Source: Selenomonadaceae bacterium
Lineage (GTDB): Bacteria; Bacillota; Negativicutes; Selenomonadales; Selenomonadaceae
Assembly (NCBI GenBank): GCA_017446845.1
Contig: JAFSOQ010000090.1
Location: 1-49,706 of the forward strand
Reading direction: 5' to 3'
Length of the DNA: 49,706 bases
The notes below the pieces were generated by a model, which was not told where the DNA came from, made no database searches, and saw nothing but the letters and a program-made list of their open reading frames with translations. Of the stretch, positions 26,422 to 36,048 are shown piece after piece (the stretch's first letter is position 1; each line of letters opens with the position of its first letter). The position numbers were made by a program, and so were the translations under genes.

Positions 26422-27531
26422 TTAAGCTCTGACCGGCGTGGCGATATAAATATAATTTTCGTTGTCCGGCTCGGTGAAGGCGGCGGGGCTGTATTTGTCG
26501 TTGAGCGCGATATTAATTTGCTTTGAATCGACGACGCGCATAACGTCGGCAATGTAATCGACGTTGAAGGAAATTTCCAAGTCGTCGCCTTCGATTTGCG
26601 CCTCAACATTTTTAATCGCGCCGCCGACTTCGGGCGAGTTGGAAGAAATTTCTATGCCGCCGTCAGCGAAGACAAATTTAACCGTGTTATATTCCGTTTC
26701 CTTAGACATGAGCGAAACAAACTCGACGGCGTTTTTAAATTCTACGCTGTCAGTCGTGACGTGCGTGGTGCTCGAAGACGGGATAACTCTGTCGTAGGGC
26801 GGGAAGACACCTTCGATAAGCCGCGAGTTCACGAAGACATTATCAAACGTAAAAGTCAGATAACGCGTCGAATAATTTATCGTGACGTAATTTTCTACGT
26901 CCTTCGGGTCAATGCGCAACATGATTCCGCGCAAAGTATCCGCAGGAACGATGAAACTGGAATTGGGATAAGTGTCGGCAAGTTGCTCGGACGCCAAAGC
27001 CAGGCGATGAGTATTCGTGGCAATCAGCGAAATTTTATCGCCCTTAATCTCGAAACAGCAGCCGGTAAAAACGGGACGTGAATCATCTTTGGCGACGGCA
27101 AAAACAGTTCGGCGAATTAAATCCCTAAGGGAAGTCGTGCGAATCTTAAATACTCTGTCGGTTTCGGGCGTTTTAACTTTCGGGAAATCGCTCGCCGACA
27201 TTGTAAGCAGTTCGACATTCGCACCGCCCGAATCAATCGCCAAAGTATTGCCGGCATCTTCGTCGGAAAAAGTAATCGTATCGTCGGGCATGTTGCGTAT
27301 AAATTCCTGAAATCTTTTGCCGCTTACGACGGTTTCGCCCGCGACTTCGGTGTTGACGGGAATACGCGTGACAATTCCTGTAGAAAAATTATTCGCCTGC
27401 AACTCAAGCATGGAACCTTCCGCCTTGAGATAAATGCCGGCAAGGACGGGCGTCATGGGCTTAACGGCGACTGCCCGAATCACGAATGCCAATGCCTCTG
27501 TTAAATCGCTTTTGTAGCAACTGAATTTCAT
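26422..27531 (-). CDS. dnaN: DNA polymerase III beta subunit (sliding clamp)
   Basis: 369 residues forming three clamp domains; the ring holds polymerase III on DNA. Characteristic segments include the N-terminal 'F-C-KSDL-EAL', 'FPKV', 'TDSHRLA'-like TNTHRLALA, and the C-terminal 'NPRYLLD'-like NVDYIADVMRVVDSKQINIALNDKYSPA region followed by a final Y-I-A-TPVRA. AAAGGAGG precedes the ATG. It has its own promoter (-35 at 27581-27586). dnaA is not upstream; a divergent cobaltochelatase gene is there instead, so the usual dnaA-dnaN order has been broken. Confidence 0.97.
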   Translation of the reverse strand: MKFSCYKSDLTEALAFVIRAVAVKPMTPVLAGIYLKAEGSMLELQANNFSTGIVTRIPVNTEVAGETVVSGKRFQEFIRNMPDDTITFSDEDAGNTLAIDSGGANVELLTMSASDFPKVKTPETDRVFKIRTTSLRDLIRRTVFAVAKDDSRPVFTGCCFEIKGDKISLIATNTHRLALASEQLADTYPNSSFIVPADTLRGIMLRIDPKDVENYVTINYSTRYLTFTFDNVFVNSRLIEGVFPPYDRVIPSSSTTHVTTDSVEFKNAVEFVSLMSKETEYNTVKFVFADGGIEISSNSPEVGGAIKNVEAQIEGDDLEISFNVDYIADVMRVVDSKQINIALNDKYSPAAFTEPDNENYIYIATPVRA

Positions 27532-27557
27532 TTTTCTGCCTCCTTTATAACCGCTGT

Positions 27558-27607
27558 ATTTTATATCATAAAAAAAGATTTGACAAATTTCTTTGCTGAT
27601 ATAAAAT
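27558..27607. promoter_or_regulatory. Divergent promoters of dnaN and cbiK sharing one -35 region
   Basis: Minus strand (dnaN): TTGTCA at 27586-27581, 17-base spacer, TAAAAT at 27563-27558. Plus strand (cbiK): TTGACA at 27580-27585, 16-base spacer, TAAAAT at 27602-27607. The two -35 boxes overlap in TTTGACAAA, so RNA polymerase can occupy only one at a time. Confidence 0.65.
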
Positions 27608-27650
27608 TAATTCGACTCCTCAGCAATAGAAATGTATGAGCTATGTAAGT

Positions 27651-27703
27651 GGTTAGTGATTAGGGAAAAAATTCCTCATTCCTAATTCCTAACTCCTAAT
27701 TGA
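27651..27703. repeat. Heptamer repeat in the cbiK leader
   Basis: GTGGTTA and GTGATTA units are followed by TTCCTAA/CTCCTAA units in inverse orientation. It lies between the promoter at 27580-27607 and the ribosome site AAAGGGAGGAG, so it would be part of the mRNA leader. Confidence 0.75.
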
Positions 27704-27721
27704 TAAAAGGGAGGAGCTTAA

Positions 27722-28705
27722 ATGAAGTCTTGGAAAAAATTTTTGGCGGTGAGTGTGGCGTGTTCGAGTTTATTTGTAGCCGCGCCCGCCGACGCCGCCT
27801 ACACGCTTAACGAAGAGGTTGCCAATCCGCCCGTTGCTCTGCAAATGGCTACTCAAATCGGCGTCCTCAAATACGAGAATCCGAACTTTCAAAGCTACAT
27901 GGACAAAGACGCGATTGTTGTTTTGAGTTTCGGCACGACGTTCAAAGACCAGCGCACAAAAGCAATCGACGCGACTGCCAAAGCAATTCAAGCCGCGCAC
28001 CCCAAAGCCAAAGTCCTCACGGCTTTCACCAGCCATATCGTCATCAAACACATAATTGAGAACGAAGGCAAATGCGATTACCTGACGCCCGAACAAACGC
28101 TTGACCAACTTAAAAAAGAAGGTTACACGCGAGTTGCTCTGGTGTCGCTCGACATAATCCCCGGTATGGAATATAAATACGACATTGCGCTTTTCCACGA
28201 GTACAAAACGCAATTCAAGAAAATGACGCTGGGCACTCCGCTTATGTATTGGCAAGGGCAGGAAGAACAGCCCGACGACGTTGATCAAGTCATGCGCTCA
28301 CTCGATTTGCCCGCGTACAAAAAAGGCACGGCGATATTGTTAATGGCGCACGGCACGCCCGACCCGTCCAATGCTTATTATTCCGTCATGCAGGAAAAAC
28401 TTCGCGCAATGAAACGCAACGACGTTCACATTTACACCGTCGAAGGTTGGCCGCGTCTTGACGATTGGGCAGGCAAACTCAAAATGCACAAGGTCGAAAA
28501 AATAATTTTAATGCCGCTGATGATGGTTGCAGGTGACCACGCCAACAACGACATGGCGGGCGACGAAGAAGACTCCCACAAAGTCATTTTGCAAAAAATG
28601 GGTTTCAAGGTCGAAACGAAATTGCAAGGTCTCGGCGAGAATAAAAAAATTCGCGACATTTTCGTTGAACGCGCCGACGAGGCGTGGGACGCTCTTATTA
28701 AGTGA
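27722..28705 (+). CDS. cbiK: Exported sirohydrochlorin cobaltochelatase (CbiK type)
   Basis: 327 residues. CbiK inserts Co2+ into sirohydrochlorin in anaerobic cobalamin synthesis. After an N-terminal signal peptide (basic start, hydrophobic core, cleavage likely after ADA near residue 26), the class II chelatase fold follows: 'IVVLSFGTTF', catalytic/metal His210 in MAHGTPDPSNAYY, and His273 in VAGDHANNDMAGDEEDSHK. An exported CbiK is known from Desulfovibrio, where a role outside cobalamin synthesis (haem or metal handling) has been considered. No other cob/cbi genes are adjacent, so the role here is open. The stop codon lies in the first unit of a heptamer repeat. Confidence 0.9.
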   Translation: MKSWKKFLAVSVACSSLFVAAPADAAYTLNEEVANPPVALQMATQIGVLKYENPNFQSYMDKDAIVVLSFGTTFKDQRTKAIDATAKAIQAAHPKAKVLTAFTSHIVIKHIIENEGKCDYLTPEQTLDQLKKEGYTRVALVSLDIIPGMEYKYDIALFHEYKTQFKKMTLGTPLMYWQGQEEQPDDVDQVMRSLDLPAYKKGTAILLMAHGTPDPSNAYYSVMQEKLRAMKRNDVHIYTVEGWPRLDDWAGKLKMHKVEKIILMPLMMVAGDHANNDMAGDEEDSHKVILQKMGFKVETKLQGLGENKKIRDIFVERADEAWDALIK

Positions 28706-28770
28706 TTGGTGGTTAGCGATTAGTGGTTAAGGAAAATCCCTAAATCCTAAATCCTAACTCCTAAATCCTA
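28702..28770. repeat. Heptamer repeat overlapping the cbiK stop codon
   Basis: GTGATTG, GTGGTTA, GCGATTA, GTGGTTA units (28702-28730) are followed by CCTAAAT/CCTAACT units (28739-28770). The TGA of cbiK falls within the first unit. A terminator follows immediately. The 448-base gap 28706-29153 holds this repeat, the terminator, the mcp promoter and a second repeat. Confidence 0.8.
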
Positions 28771-28812
28771 AATTGACGGAAGAAAAATTTTTCTGCCCGT
28801 CAATTTTTTTTG
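28771..28812 (+). terminator. Terminator of cbiK
   Basis: AATTGACGG (28771-28779) and CCGTCAATT (28797-28805) are exact complements, with extra A/T pairing inside, followed by a run of T. Confidence 0.85.
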
Positions 28813-28901
28813 TAAAATCCTAGACTTAATGCCGCCGATTATGCTATCATAGCAAAGATTGATTTTGCCGCCGATTTTTGTTTACCGAGCGGCACAAATA
28901 A

Positions 28902-28930
28902 TTGACATTCCTTTTTCGTTTAACTACAAT
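28902..28930 (+). promoter_or_regulatory. Promoter of the chemoreceptor gene
   Basis: TTGACA at 28902-28907 and TACAAT at 28925-28930 are 17 bases apart. The leader would be about 215 bases and contains an unused GGAGGAGG (about 28971-28978) and a heptamer repeat hairpin. A palindrome TGCTATCATAGCA lies further upstream at 28842-28854. Confidence 0.75.
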
Positions 28931-28981
28931 CACAATGCCTGAAAAAAATTACGCGGAAAGGAACCTTGCGGGAGGAGGCGA

Positions 28982-29060
28982 ATTAGTGATTAGGATTTGG
29001 GATTTAGGAGTTAGGGAAGATAAAACCCTAAATCCCAAATCCTAACTCCTAAATCCTAAA
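28982..29060. repeat. Heptamer repeat hairpin in the mcp leader
   Basis: GTGATTA, GGATTTG, GGATTTA, GGAGTTA units are followed by CCCTAAA/TCCCAAA/TCCTAAC/TCCTAAA units. The two halves are nearly complementary over about 35 bases and should form a strong hairpin in the mcp leader. Confidence 0.85.
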
Positions 29061-29153
29061 GTTGAGACCGGCGGTTGGCAGGACGAACGCTCTTGCCGTA
29101 AAATCTCAAGCGCAAAAAAATTCAATCCGCCAAGAAAAGGGGGAAATGTTTTT

Positions 29154-30899
29154 ATGTCGTGGTTGAACAACATGCGAGTGGCGTATAAGTTTTTGTTGCT
29201 TAACATTATCGCGCTCGTCGGTATGATTGTCATCGGGCTGGTCGGCTACTTCGCCGTAATAGAGGCACAAGCCGACTTGGACAAAATCAGCCAAACTTAT
29301 TTGAAAGGTATCTTTGAAATCGGTCGTTGCCGTCACGCCGTCCGCTATGCACAAGTTCAAGCTGTTTTGGCTCCTTTGACGGTTGACCCTGCTCTTTATC
29401 AGTCGCGCCTTGACAAATACAACGGCGGTGTTAAAGAGTTGGAAGAATCCTTGAAAACTTACGAAGAGATAATTAAAGACGACGCGCAAGCTCGTGCACA
29501 AGTCGACGCTGCCAAACGCGAATGGGGCAAATTCAAAGCCGGCGCAGACAAAATGTTCACGATGAAATCGCCCATAGGTGACACTTCAGCTATTGCCGCG
29601 CACCGCAATGCGTCTCTGGAATTCTATCAGAATGAAGTCATGCCCTATGCTGTTTCCTGCGGCGACGCAATTTTGGTTATCCAGCAAAAGGCTTACGAAG
29701 ATTCTGACGCCACGATTAAACGCAGCAACGAATCTATCGCCGGCTCCATTCGTAATTTGTTCATTGCACTCGGCGGCACTTTTGTTATCTTGATTGTTTT
29801 GAGCTTTTCCATTACCAAAGCTGTCACCGGTCCGCTCAGCAACATGGTTCAAGCTTTGCACCTTCTCAAAGACGGCGACTTCCGCCGTACCGATTTGCTT
29901 GACGCTGACCGCGGCGACGAGTTCGGAACCATGGCTCTTGCCGTTCGCGAAATGCGCCAGGCTATCAGTAAGTTGATTCATCAGACCAGCGACTCCTCCA
30001 GCCAGTTCGCGGCATCTTCTCAAGAACTTACCGCCAGTGCTCACCAGTCCGCGCAGGCCTCCGAGCAGGTTGCTCAATCCGTTACCAATTCCGCAGGCGC
30101 AGTCGTCGAGCAACAGACTTATGTCAACGACGCCATGGACGCCATCAACAATGCTCTTGCCTCCATTGACACTTTGGCAAAAACTGCAGACAAAGTTGCC
30201 GAACACGTTGCCTCCGCCAATGACGAGGCGGCTGCCGGTACCGAGGCTGTCGAAACTGCCGTCAATCAGATTATCAGCGTTGAAAAGATTGTTAATGATT
30301 CTGCTCTCACCGTCGACAAGCTCGGCAAACGTTCGCAAGAAATCGGACAAATCGTCGAGGCTATCAGCGGCATTGCCGAACAAACCAACTTGCTTGCTTT
30401 GAACGCGGCAATTGAGGCTGCCCGCGCAGGTGAACACGGTCGCGGATTCGCAGTCGTTTCCGAAGAAGTCCGTAAGCTCGCCGAAGAATCTCAAGAGGCG
30501 GCTCAGAAAATCGGTACCCTTATCGGCGACATTCAATCCGATACCACAGACGCGGTTGACTCCATGCAGAAAGGTAACGCCGCTGTCCGCGACGGCACAC
30601 GCTCCGTCGAAAGATTGCGCTCCACCTTCGACAGCATTCGCGACGCCTCCAACAACGTCGAAAAAGAAGCACAGAACATGGTCAAGGAACTCAAGGAAGT
30701 CGAAAAACTTACCTACACTATCCGCGACCGCTCCGAGAAAATTTTGGACAAAGGCATTGGCGTTTCCAAGGAAATGGAAAGCGTTTCTGCAGCAGCTCAG
30801 CAACAATCTGCCTCGGCGGAAGAAATTTCCTCTGCAGCAGACGAACTCGCTCGCCTCGCTCAAGACCTCCAGAATTCTCTCCAGAGATTCCAATACTAA
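29154..30899 (+). CDS. Methyl-accepting chemotaxis protein
   Basis: 581 residues. Membrane segment one is at about 12-34; a four-helix-bundle-type sensor domain spans to about 200; membrane segment two at about 203-222 is followed by a HAMP domain and a long coiled-coil signalling domain. The hairpin tip that contacts CheA/CheW reads '[22 protein letters not shown]', the most conserved part of the family, at about residues 405-426. The ligand cannot be inferred. It is monocistronic with its own promoter and terminator. No other chemotaxis genes are near. Confidence 0.95.
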   Translation: MSWLNNMRVAYKFLLLNIIALVGMIVIGLVGYFAVIEAQADLDKISQTYLKGIFEIGRCRHAVRYAQVQAVLAPLTVDPALYQSRLDKYNGGVKELEESLKTYEEIIKDDAQARAQVDAAKREWGKFKAGADKMFTMKSPIGDTSAIAAHRNASLEFYQNEVMPYAVSCGDAILVIQQKAYEDSDATIKRSNESIAGSIRNLFIALGGTFVILIVLSFSITKAVTGPLSNMVQALHLLKDGDFRRTDLLDADRGDEFGTMALAVREMRQAISKLIHQTSDSSSQFAASSQELTASAHQSAQASEQVAQSVTNSAGAVVEQQTYVNDAMDAINNALASIDTLAKTADKVAEHVASANDEAAAGTEAVETAVNQIISVEKIVNDSALTVDKLGKRSQEIGQIVEAISGIAEQTNLLALNAAIEAARAGEHGRGFAVVSEEVRKLAEESQEAAQKIGTLIGDIQSDTTDAVDSMQKGNAAVRDGTRSVERLRSTFDSIRDASNNVEKEAQNMVKELKEVEKLTYTIRDRSEKILDKGIGVSKEMESVSAAAQQQSASAEEISSAADELARLAQDLQNSLQRFQY

Positions 30900-30940
30900 G
30901 AAATTTTTCTGCAAGATATATCGCTACGTAAAAAAATTTA

Positions 30941-30967
30941 GCCTCGACAATAAGTCGGGGCGTTTTT
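30941..30967 (+). terminator. Terminator of the chemoreceptor gene
   Basis: GCCTCGAC (30941-30948) pairs with GTCGGGGC (30954-30961) around AATAA, followed by TTTTT. A heptamer repeat starts one base after the T run. Confidence 0.85.
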
Positions 30968-31048
30968 CAGTTAGGAGTTAGGAATTAGGAGTTTGTAGTT
31001 GCTTGAGGGGTTTTTAACTCCTAACTCCTAACTCCTCACTCCTAACTG
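30968..31048. repeat. Heptamer repeat element, complete with matching ends
   Basis: It begins CAGTTAGGAG and ends CTCCTAACTG, exact complements, with GGAGTTA/GGAATTA units on the left and CTCCTAA units on the right. It fills most of the gap between two terminators. Confidence 0.9.
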
Positions 31049-31068
31049 ATAGAACTTGCAGGGCAAAC

Positions 31069-31104
31069 AAAAACCGCCAAGACATTTCGTCCTGACGGTT
31101 TTTT
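31069..31104. terminator. Bidirectional terminator between mcp and mutB
   Basis: AAAAACCG at 31069-31076 pairs with CGGTTTTT at 31096-31103; inner bases (CCAAGAC/GTCCTGA) also pair with two wobbles. The minus-strand mutB transcript would end here. Confidence 0.85.
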
Positions 31105-31137
31105 AATTCCCAATTACAAATTCCCAATTCCTGATTG
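31105..31137. repeat. Short heptamer array next to the mutB stop
   Basis: ATTCCCA, ATTACAA, ATTCCCA and ATTCCTG follow each other in steps of seven bases. It ends three bases before the mutB stop codon, on the terminator side. Confidence 0.6.
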
Positions 31138-31139
31138 AA

Positions 31140-33341
31140 TCAGCCTGCGTCTTCCTCTTCCTTAGCGCGGTCAATTAAGATGTTCAAAAGTTTAACCGAC
31201 GCTTCGGGAATGTTGGTGCCCGGCGCGAAAATTGCAACGGCACCGCTCTTGTAAAGGTGGTCGTAGTCTTGAACGGGAATAACGCCGCCGATAGCAACGA
31301 GAATATCTTCGCGACCGAGTTTTTTGAGTTCGTCGACGAGTTCGGGCAAAAGGGTATTATGCCCCGCCGCCAATGAACTGAATCCGACAATGTGAACGTC
31401 GTTATCAACAGCATCTTGCGCCGCCTCTTGAGGAGTTTGGAAGAGAGGACCGACATCGACGTCCCAACCCATATCGGCGAAACTGGAGGCGATAACTTTT
31501 GCGCCGCGGTCATGACCGTCTTGCCCAATCTTGGCAACGAAAATTCTCGGACGACGACCGGTAAGATTTTCAAATTCATCTGCGCGGGCACGAACTCTAT
31601 CAAGTTCAGTCTGTGCGCCGAATTCTTTGGAGTAAACGCCGGAAATTGTATGAATCGTCGCGACGTAGCGTCCTGAAACTTTTTCAACAGCGTCAGAAAT
31701 TTCACCGAGCGAGCAACGGACGCGAGCCGCCTCAACAGCACATTCAAGCAAGTTGCCGTTGTCGCGAGAATCAGCCGCTTTGGTAATAGCCTCAAGCGCG
31801 GCGCGTACATCGTCTTCGTTACGTTCGGCGCGGAGTTTGTTAAGGCGTTCAACTTGGGCATTGCGGACGGCAGTATTGTCGACGGCGAGAATTTCGAGCG
31901 GGTCTTCTTTGTCAAGGCGGAATTTGTTCAAGCCGACAATCGTTTCATTGTTGGAGTCGATACGCGCTTGACGACGAGCCGCCGCCTCTTCGATACGCAT
32001 TTTGGGCAAGCCGGTTGCGATAGCTTTAGCCATGCCGCCGAGCTGTTCAATCTCCTGAATGTGCGCCCATGCGCGACGAATAATTTCGTTGGTGAGAGCT
32101 TCGACGTAGTAGGAGCCGCCCCACGGGTCGATAATTTTGCAAACGGAAGTTTCGTCTTGAATGTAAAGCTGGGTGTTGCGTGCGATACGTGCGCTGAAGT
32201 CTGTCGGCAAGGCAATAGCTTCGTCGAGTGCGTTGGTGTGGAGCGATTGCGTGTGACCGAGAGCCGCGCCCATTGCCTCCATAACCGTGCGGGAAATGTT
32301 GTTGAACGGGTCTTGCGCAGTAAGCGACCAACCCGAAGTCTGGCAGTGTGTACGGAGAGCCATTGACTTTGCATCGGTGCCGCCCATTTGCTTGACGATT
32401 TTCGCCCAGAGGACGCGAGCCGCACGCATTTTGGCAACTTCCATGAAATAATTCTTGCCGATAGCCCAGAAGAAACTCAAACGCTTTGCAAAGGCGTCAA
32501 CCTTCAAGCCGGCGTTAATGCCCGTGCGAATGTATTCGAGACCGTCAGCCAACGTGTAACCGAGTTCAATGTCAGCAGGTGCGCCCGCCTCTTGCATGTG
32601 ATAACCGCTGATTGAAATGGAATTGAATTTCGGCATATATTTCGTCGTGTATTCAAAAATATCGCCGATGATTCGCATTGACATATCGGGCGGATAAATG
32701 TAGGTATTGCGCACCATGAATTCTTTAAGAATGTCATTTTGAATCGTGCCGTTAAGGATTGACTTGTCGACGCCCTGTTCAATGCCGCTCTGAATGAAGA
32801 AAGCAAGAATCGGAAGAACTGCGCCGTTCATCGTCATTGAGACGGACATTTGGTCAAGGGGAATGCCGCTGAACAAAATATTCATGTCAAGCATTGAGCA
32901 GACTGAAACGCCCGCTTTACCGACGTCGCCGAAGACGCGAGGATTATCAGCGTCGTAGCCGCGATGTGTCGGAAGGTCGAACGCAATCGACAAACCTTTT
33001 TGACCTGCGGCGAGGTTGCGACGATAAAAAGCGTTGGATTCTTCAGCCGTCGAAAAGCCCGCGTATTGACGAACAGTCCACGGACGGAAAACGTACATTG
33101 TAGCATAGGGACCGCGCAGGAACGGCGGAATTCCGCTCACGAAGTCCAAATGATTCATGTGCGCATATTCGTCGTGCGTGTACAGCGGCTTAACGGGAAC
33201 ATGCTCCATAGTTTTATAGACGAGCTTGTCGTAGTCTTCCTTTGCCGCCTGTTCAAATTTTTCCTTCCAAGCCGCCGCGTCAGAAGTCGGGGCGTCTTGA
33301 AGACCAATCTGCGTGAAATCCGGATTGTTGTAACCAGCCAT
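31140..33341 (-). CDS. mutB: Methylmalonyl-CoA mutase, large (catalytic) subunit
   Basis: 733 residues. With MutA it interconverts succinyl-CoA and methylmalonyl-CoA using adenosylcobalamin, a step of propionate formation from succinate. The N-terminal TIM barrel carries '[18 protein letters not shown]', '[15 protein letters not shown]', 'NTLxx'-type '[13 protein letters not shown]' and '[16 protein letters not shown]'. The C-terminal cobalamin domain has the base-off motif D608-G-H610-D-R-G613, with His610 as the cobalt ligand. Its ATG overlaps the mutA stop by one base (TAATG), so the subunits are coupled. No epimerase or meaB chaperone gene is next to it in this window. Confidence 0.97.
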   Translation of the reverse strand: MAGYNNPDFTQIGLQDAPTSDAAAWKEKFEQAAKEDYDKLVYKTMEHVPVKPLYTHDEYAHMNHLDFVSGIPPFLRGPYATMYVFRPWTVRQYAGFSTAEESNAFYRRNLAAGQKGLSIAFDLPTHRGYDADNPRVFGDVGKAGVSVCSMLDMNILFSGIPLDQMSVSMTMNGAVLPILAFFIQSGIEQGVDKSILNGTIQNDILKEFMVRNTYIYPPDMSMRIIGDIFEYTTKYMPKFNSISISGYHMQEAGAPADIELGYTLADGLEYIRTGINAGLKVDAFAKRLSFFWAIGKNYFMEVAKMRAARVLWAKIVKQMGGTDAKSMALRTHCQTSGWSLTAQDPFNNISRTVMEAMGAALGHTQSLHTNALDEAIALPTDFSARIARNTQLYIQDETSVCKIIDPWGGSYYVEALTNEIIRRAWAHIQEIEQLGGMAKAIATGLPKMRIEEAAARRQARIDSNNETIVGLNKFRLDKEDPLEILAVDNTAVRNAQVERLNKLRAERNEDDVRAALEAITKAADSRDNGNLLECAVEAARVRCSLGEISDAVEKVSGRYVATIHTISGVYSKEFGAQTELDRVRARADEFENLTGRRPRIFVAKIGQDGHDRGAKVIASSFADMGWDVDVGPLFQTPQEAAQDAVDNDVHIVGFSSLAAGHNTLLPELVDELKKLGREDILVAIGGVIPVQDYDHLYKSGAVAIFAPGTNIPEASVKLLNILIDRAKEEEDAG

Positions 33342-35512
33342 TATTCCATCCCCTTTTTCTGCTGAAGTGCTTGAATAACCTTATAGCAATTCGCCCTGAC
33401 GTTGATATAGTCGTCAATGCCCGCCTGCTTGTAGGGTTCGACGAGTTCTGCGGGAGCGGTGCCGGCGAGATAAACTATCGCGTTCGGGAGAGCCTCATGA
33501 AGTTTCGGAGCGAGTGCGGGAACAATTTCGGGATAAGTTGCGTCGGTGGAGCAAATGACAACTGCGTCCGCACCCGATTCCTTAGCCGCTTGTGCTGCGT
33601 CGTCGACAGTTGCAAAACCGTTGTTGCCCAAAACTTGGAACGCGCCGACTTGTAAAAATCCCGTGGTGAAATCTGCGCGGGCTTTGTGTTGAGGAATGGG
33701 ACCCATGTTCGCGAGGAAAATTTTAACGTTGTCGCCGGTCTCGGCTTTGAACTTCTCGGTTTTTTCGCGAAGAGCCTCGAAACGTTCGCTCCAACGATGA
33801 GCCTCAATCTTTTTAATTTCTTCAACTTCAGCGGTGCCCAAAGCTTTTCTGATTTCGGCAATGGTCGCGCCCGATTCAGCGGCGGCAATCACGCAACATG
33901 CGCAACCGTCCTTAACATTGGCGAGCGCATCTTTGACGGCGGCAGAATCAACTTTGGAGAGATAGACATCAATCGTAACCTTGCGGACCTTCATATTTTC
34001 GGACTGACTTTCTGCGCGGGCGTCAAGGCGTTCCTCGGTCATGTTCGGATACATGTTGTTTCCGACGATTCTGTCTTTGCGAGTTTCCGCCGCTTTGAAG
34101 CGAGCTTCACAAATTTTAGCGATTTCGTCTTGCGGATAACCTTCCTTGAGCGCGGCGACGATTCCGCCCTTGCCTTCGATGAGTTGGAACTCTGCCCAAA
34201 TTTTTTCTTTAATCTGTTTGGTCAAAGTTTCGACAGCCCACGAGCCGCCTGCAGGGTCAATCGGCTGGAGAAGTCCGAATTCTTCTTGCAAGATGATTTG
34301 CATGTTGCGAGCGATACGACGGCTGAACTCGTCACCCTTACGAATCGGTTCATCGAACGTGGAATTTTCAAAGCTGTCGACGCCGCCGACTACACCGCTG
34401 AAAAGTTGCGTGGTATCGCGCAGCATGTTGACATACGGGTCGTAAACGGTCTTGAAGAATTTTGCGGGGCGTCCGTGAATGTGGATTTTCTGAGATTCTT
34501 CATTGCCGCCGAACGCTTTGACAATCTGCGCCCAAATCGGACGGACTGCGCGGAGTTTTGCAATCTCCATGAAGAAATTCGCGCCCATGGAAAATCCGAA
34601 CATAATTTGACTTGCCGCCTCGTCAATGGTCAAGCCGCGTTCAAGCAGGGCACGCAGATAAGCAACGCCCGTCGAAATTGTGTAGGCAACTTCCTGAATA
34701 TCATTCGCGCCGCCGTCGCTGAAGACGTCACTTTGAACAAAAAGCGTTTTGACTTCGGGAGCGTTCTTGATTGTCCACTTGGCAGAAGTTGCCGCCTCGT
34801 CGAAAAGTTTTTCGAGGTCTTGACCGAGCCGACCGTTAGCCGCGTATTCAGCAATCGGATTTCCGCCGATAACGCCTTTGAGTTTGGAAACGTCGCCGCC
34901 GTTTTTCTTGACAGCCGCGACAATCAACGCAAGCAGAGGAAGAGAGGATTCACCCGCGTAGACGTAAAGCGGATATTGGTCGAGCTTGAGGTCTTTAAGC
35001 AAAGATGTAACGTCGCCGAGAGTAGTCAAGCTTACGCCGCCCTTGCCGATGTGTTCGCACTCGCGGGCGTCTTTAGCTTTACGGGTCGCGCAGTCAACTT
35101 TGACGTTGTAAACGGTGCTGCCCTTTTCAATCTCGTGCTTGAGGAGTTCGTTATTTTCTTTAGGTAATGTTTCGTCGCACGATTGGGCGATTTTCCAAGG
35201 TTCATTTATATAACCGTTGGCAGTCACGCCGCGCAGATAGTCGCCCATGCCGGGGAAAGATTTTGTCGGCTGAATCGGTTCGGTGTCCGCGTGAAAATAT
35301 ATCGGGCTGAACGTGACATTCTCATAAGTCTTAGTGAAAAGTTTTTTCTCGAAAGGTGCACCTTTAAGTAAGGCGATACAGGCATCTTTCCATTCGTCGT
35401 AGGTCGGGATTGCGAATTCGTCAAGCGGGACTTCAGGAAAATTTTCTTGAGCCTCAGCACGTCTTATAAGTGCTTGAAGGTCAAGTTCGGCGTTTTGTTT
35501 TTCATTGCTCAT
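33341..35512 (-). CDS. mutA: Methylmalonyl-CoA mutase, small subunit
   Basis: 723 residues, the non-catalytic partner of MutB. It shares the barrel fold ('[10 protein letters not shown]' and '[13 protein letters not shown]' segments are recognisable) but the cobalamin domain lacks the DxHxxG motif; the matching place reads '[11 protein letters not shown]', as expected for a small subunit that does not bind B12. GGAGG lies 12-16 bases before the ATG. A seven-base inverted repeat 85-110 bases upstream could be an operator. A 490-codon open frame on the other strand of this gene is a codon-usage effect. Confidence 0.95.
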   Translation of the reverse strand: MSNEKQNAELDLQALIRRAEAQENFPEVPLDEFAIPTYDEWKDACIALLKGAPFEKKLFTKTYENVTFSPIYFHADTEPIQPTKSFPGMGDYLRGVTANGYINEPWKIAQSCDETLPKENNELLKHEIEKGSTVYNVKVDCATRKAKDARECEHIGKGGVSLTTLGDVTSLLKDLKLDQYPLYVYAGESSLPLLALIVAAVKKNGGDVSKLKGVIGGNPIAEYAANGRLGQDLEKLFDEAATSAKWTIKNAPEVKTLFVQSDVFSDGGANDIQEVAYTISTGVAYLRALLERGLTIDEAASQIMFGFSMGANFFMEIAKLRAVRPIWAQIVKAFGGNEESQKIHIHGRPAKFFKTVYDPYVNMLRDTTQLFSGVVGGVDSFENSTFDEPIRKGDEFSRRIARNMQIILQEEFGLLQPIDPAGGSWAVETLTKQIKEKIWAEFQLIEGKGGIVAALKEGYPQDEIAKICEARFKAAETRKDRIVGNNMYPNMTEERLDARAESQSENMKVRKVTIDVYLSKVDSAAVKDALANVKDGCACCVIAAAESGATIAEIRKALGTAEVEEIKKIEAHRWSERFEALREKTEKFKAETGDNVKIFLANMGPIPQHKARADFTTGFLQVGAFQVLGNNGFATVDDAAQAAKESGADAVVICSTDATYPEIVPALAPKLHEALPNAIVYLAGTAPAELVEPYKQAGIDDYINVRANCYKVIQALQQKKGME

Positions 35513-35595
35513 ACTATCTTTTTAACCTCCTAAAAATTTTTGATGATGTTCGCGAAAAGTTTTTCTCACTCCTTTAAAAAGTTTACGTGATTATT

Positions 35596-35622
35596 GTTGT
35601 ATATGGAAAATATTAATACAAC
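35596..35622. promoter_or_regulatory. Inverted repeat upstream of mutA
   Basis: GTTGTAT (35596-35602) and ATACAAC (35616-35622) are exact complements with a 13-base A/T-rich centre. It lies in the presumed promoter region of mutAB, so an operator role is plausible but unproven. Confidence 0.4.
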
Positions 35623-35669
35623 TAATGCCCACTGTCAACGCCGCAAATAAAAAAAATCATTCGTTATTG

Positions 35670-35739
35670 CAGAAAAGCCCTGCGTGTGCTAAGATTGAAT
35701 CGTCAAAAACAAATCTAAGCGTGGCGCAGAGCCTTTCTG
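35670..35739. repeat. Long imperfect hairpin in a gene-fragment region
   Basis: The outer 15 bases at 35670-35684 match the complement of 35725-35739 at 13 of 15 positions. Pairing continues inwards through GCT-AAGATT against AATCTAAGC, with a loop of about 15 bases. There is no T run, so it is not a simple terminator; it could be a miniature mobile element or a structured RNA. Confidence 0.5.
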
Positions 35740-35795
35740 TATTCGGAATTCTAACACGCCTGCGCCGCGCTGTCAACGAAAGGCGGCTTGGTATT

Positions 35796-35882
35796 ATGAA
35801 AGTGTATGGCGTGGTTTATCTCATCTTGAATTTGGTCAACGGCAAAAAGTATGGACTCGTCATTGTCAAATCTTTCTCGTAA
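35796..35882 (+). pseudogene. N-terminal fragment of a GIY-YIG-like protein
   Basis: Twenty-eight codons reading MKVYGVVYLILNLVNGKKY, then diverging and stopping. The start resembles the first strand and loop of GIY-YIG nucleases ('VYLI-N--NGKkYIGqT'), but the sequence leaves the pattern exactly where 'IGQT' is expected. Catalytic residues are therefore absent. The gap 35513-36048 contains this fragment, the next one and two inverted repeats. Confidence 0.45.
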
Positions 35883-35979
35883 AATGCGCGGCAAAATTAA
35901 ATTCACGGCAAAGGACATTGCCAAGCTGGTTGAGATTTTCGGAAAACCTGCCGAATATTTAATGGCGCGCGCCGATTGA
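35851..35979 (+). pseudogene. 3' fragment of a helix-turn-helix (XRE-like) gene
   Basis: Forty-two codons in another frame, overlapping the GIY-YIG fragment, with the pattern 'LSRKMRGK-KFTAKDIAKLVEIFGKPAEYL', which matches the last helices of XRE-type phage-like repressors ('F---ei-kia-if-v---yL'). The recognition helix part is missing. The join with the previous fragment looks like a deletion junction. Confidence 0.4.
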
Positions 35980-36001
35980 GGATTTTTCCGAGCGACAAAA
36001 A

Positions 36002-36036
36002 ATTATCCCGCAAGAATTTTTCCTGCGGGATTTTTC
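36002..36036. terminator. Terminator after panF (bidirectional)
   Basis: ATCCCGCA (36005-36012) and TGCGGGAT (36024-36031) are exact complements with T runs on both strands. It ends the minus-strand panF transcript. Confidence 0.85.
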
Positions 36037-36048
36037 GTGCAAAATTTT

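Noticed and set aside
27532..27721. Replication origin beside dnaN
   Set aside because: No cluster of DnaA boxes or A/T-rich 13-mers is visible, and dnaA is absent.
29586..30914. Open frame of 442 codons antisense to the chemoreceptor gene
   Set aside because: It mirrors the codon pattern of the real gene, has no ribosome site and no recognisable domain.
33341..33700. MutA as a damaged B12-binding subunit because DxHxxG is missing
   Set aside because: Absence of this motif is normal in the small subunit of heterodimeric methylmalonyl-CoA mutase.
33686..35167. Open frame of 493 codons antisense to mutA
   Set aside because: A by-product of strong third-position bias in mutA; the protein is low-complexity and unlike any family.
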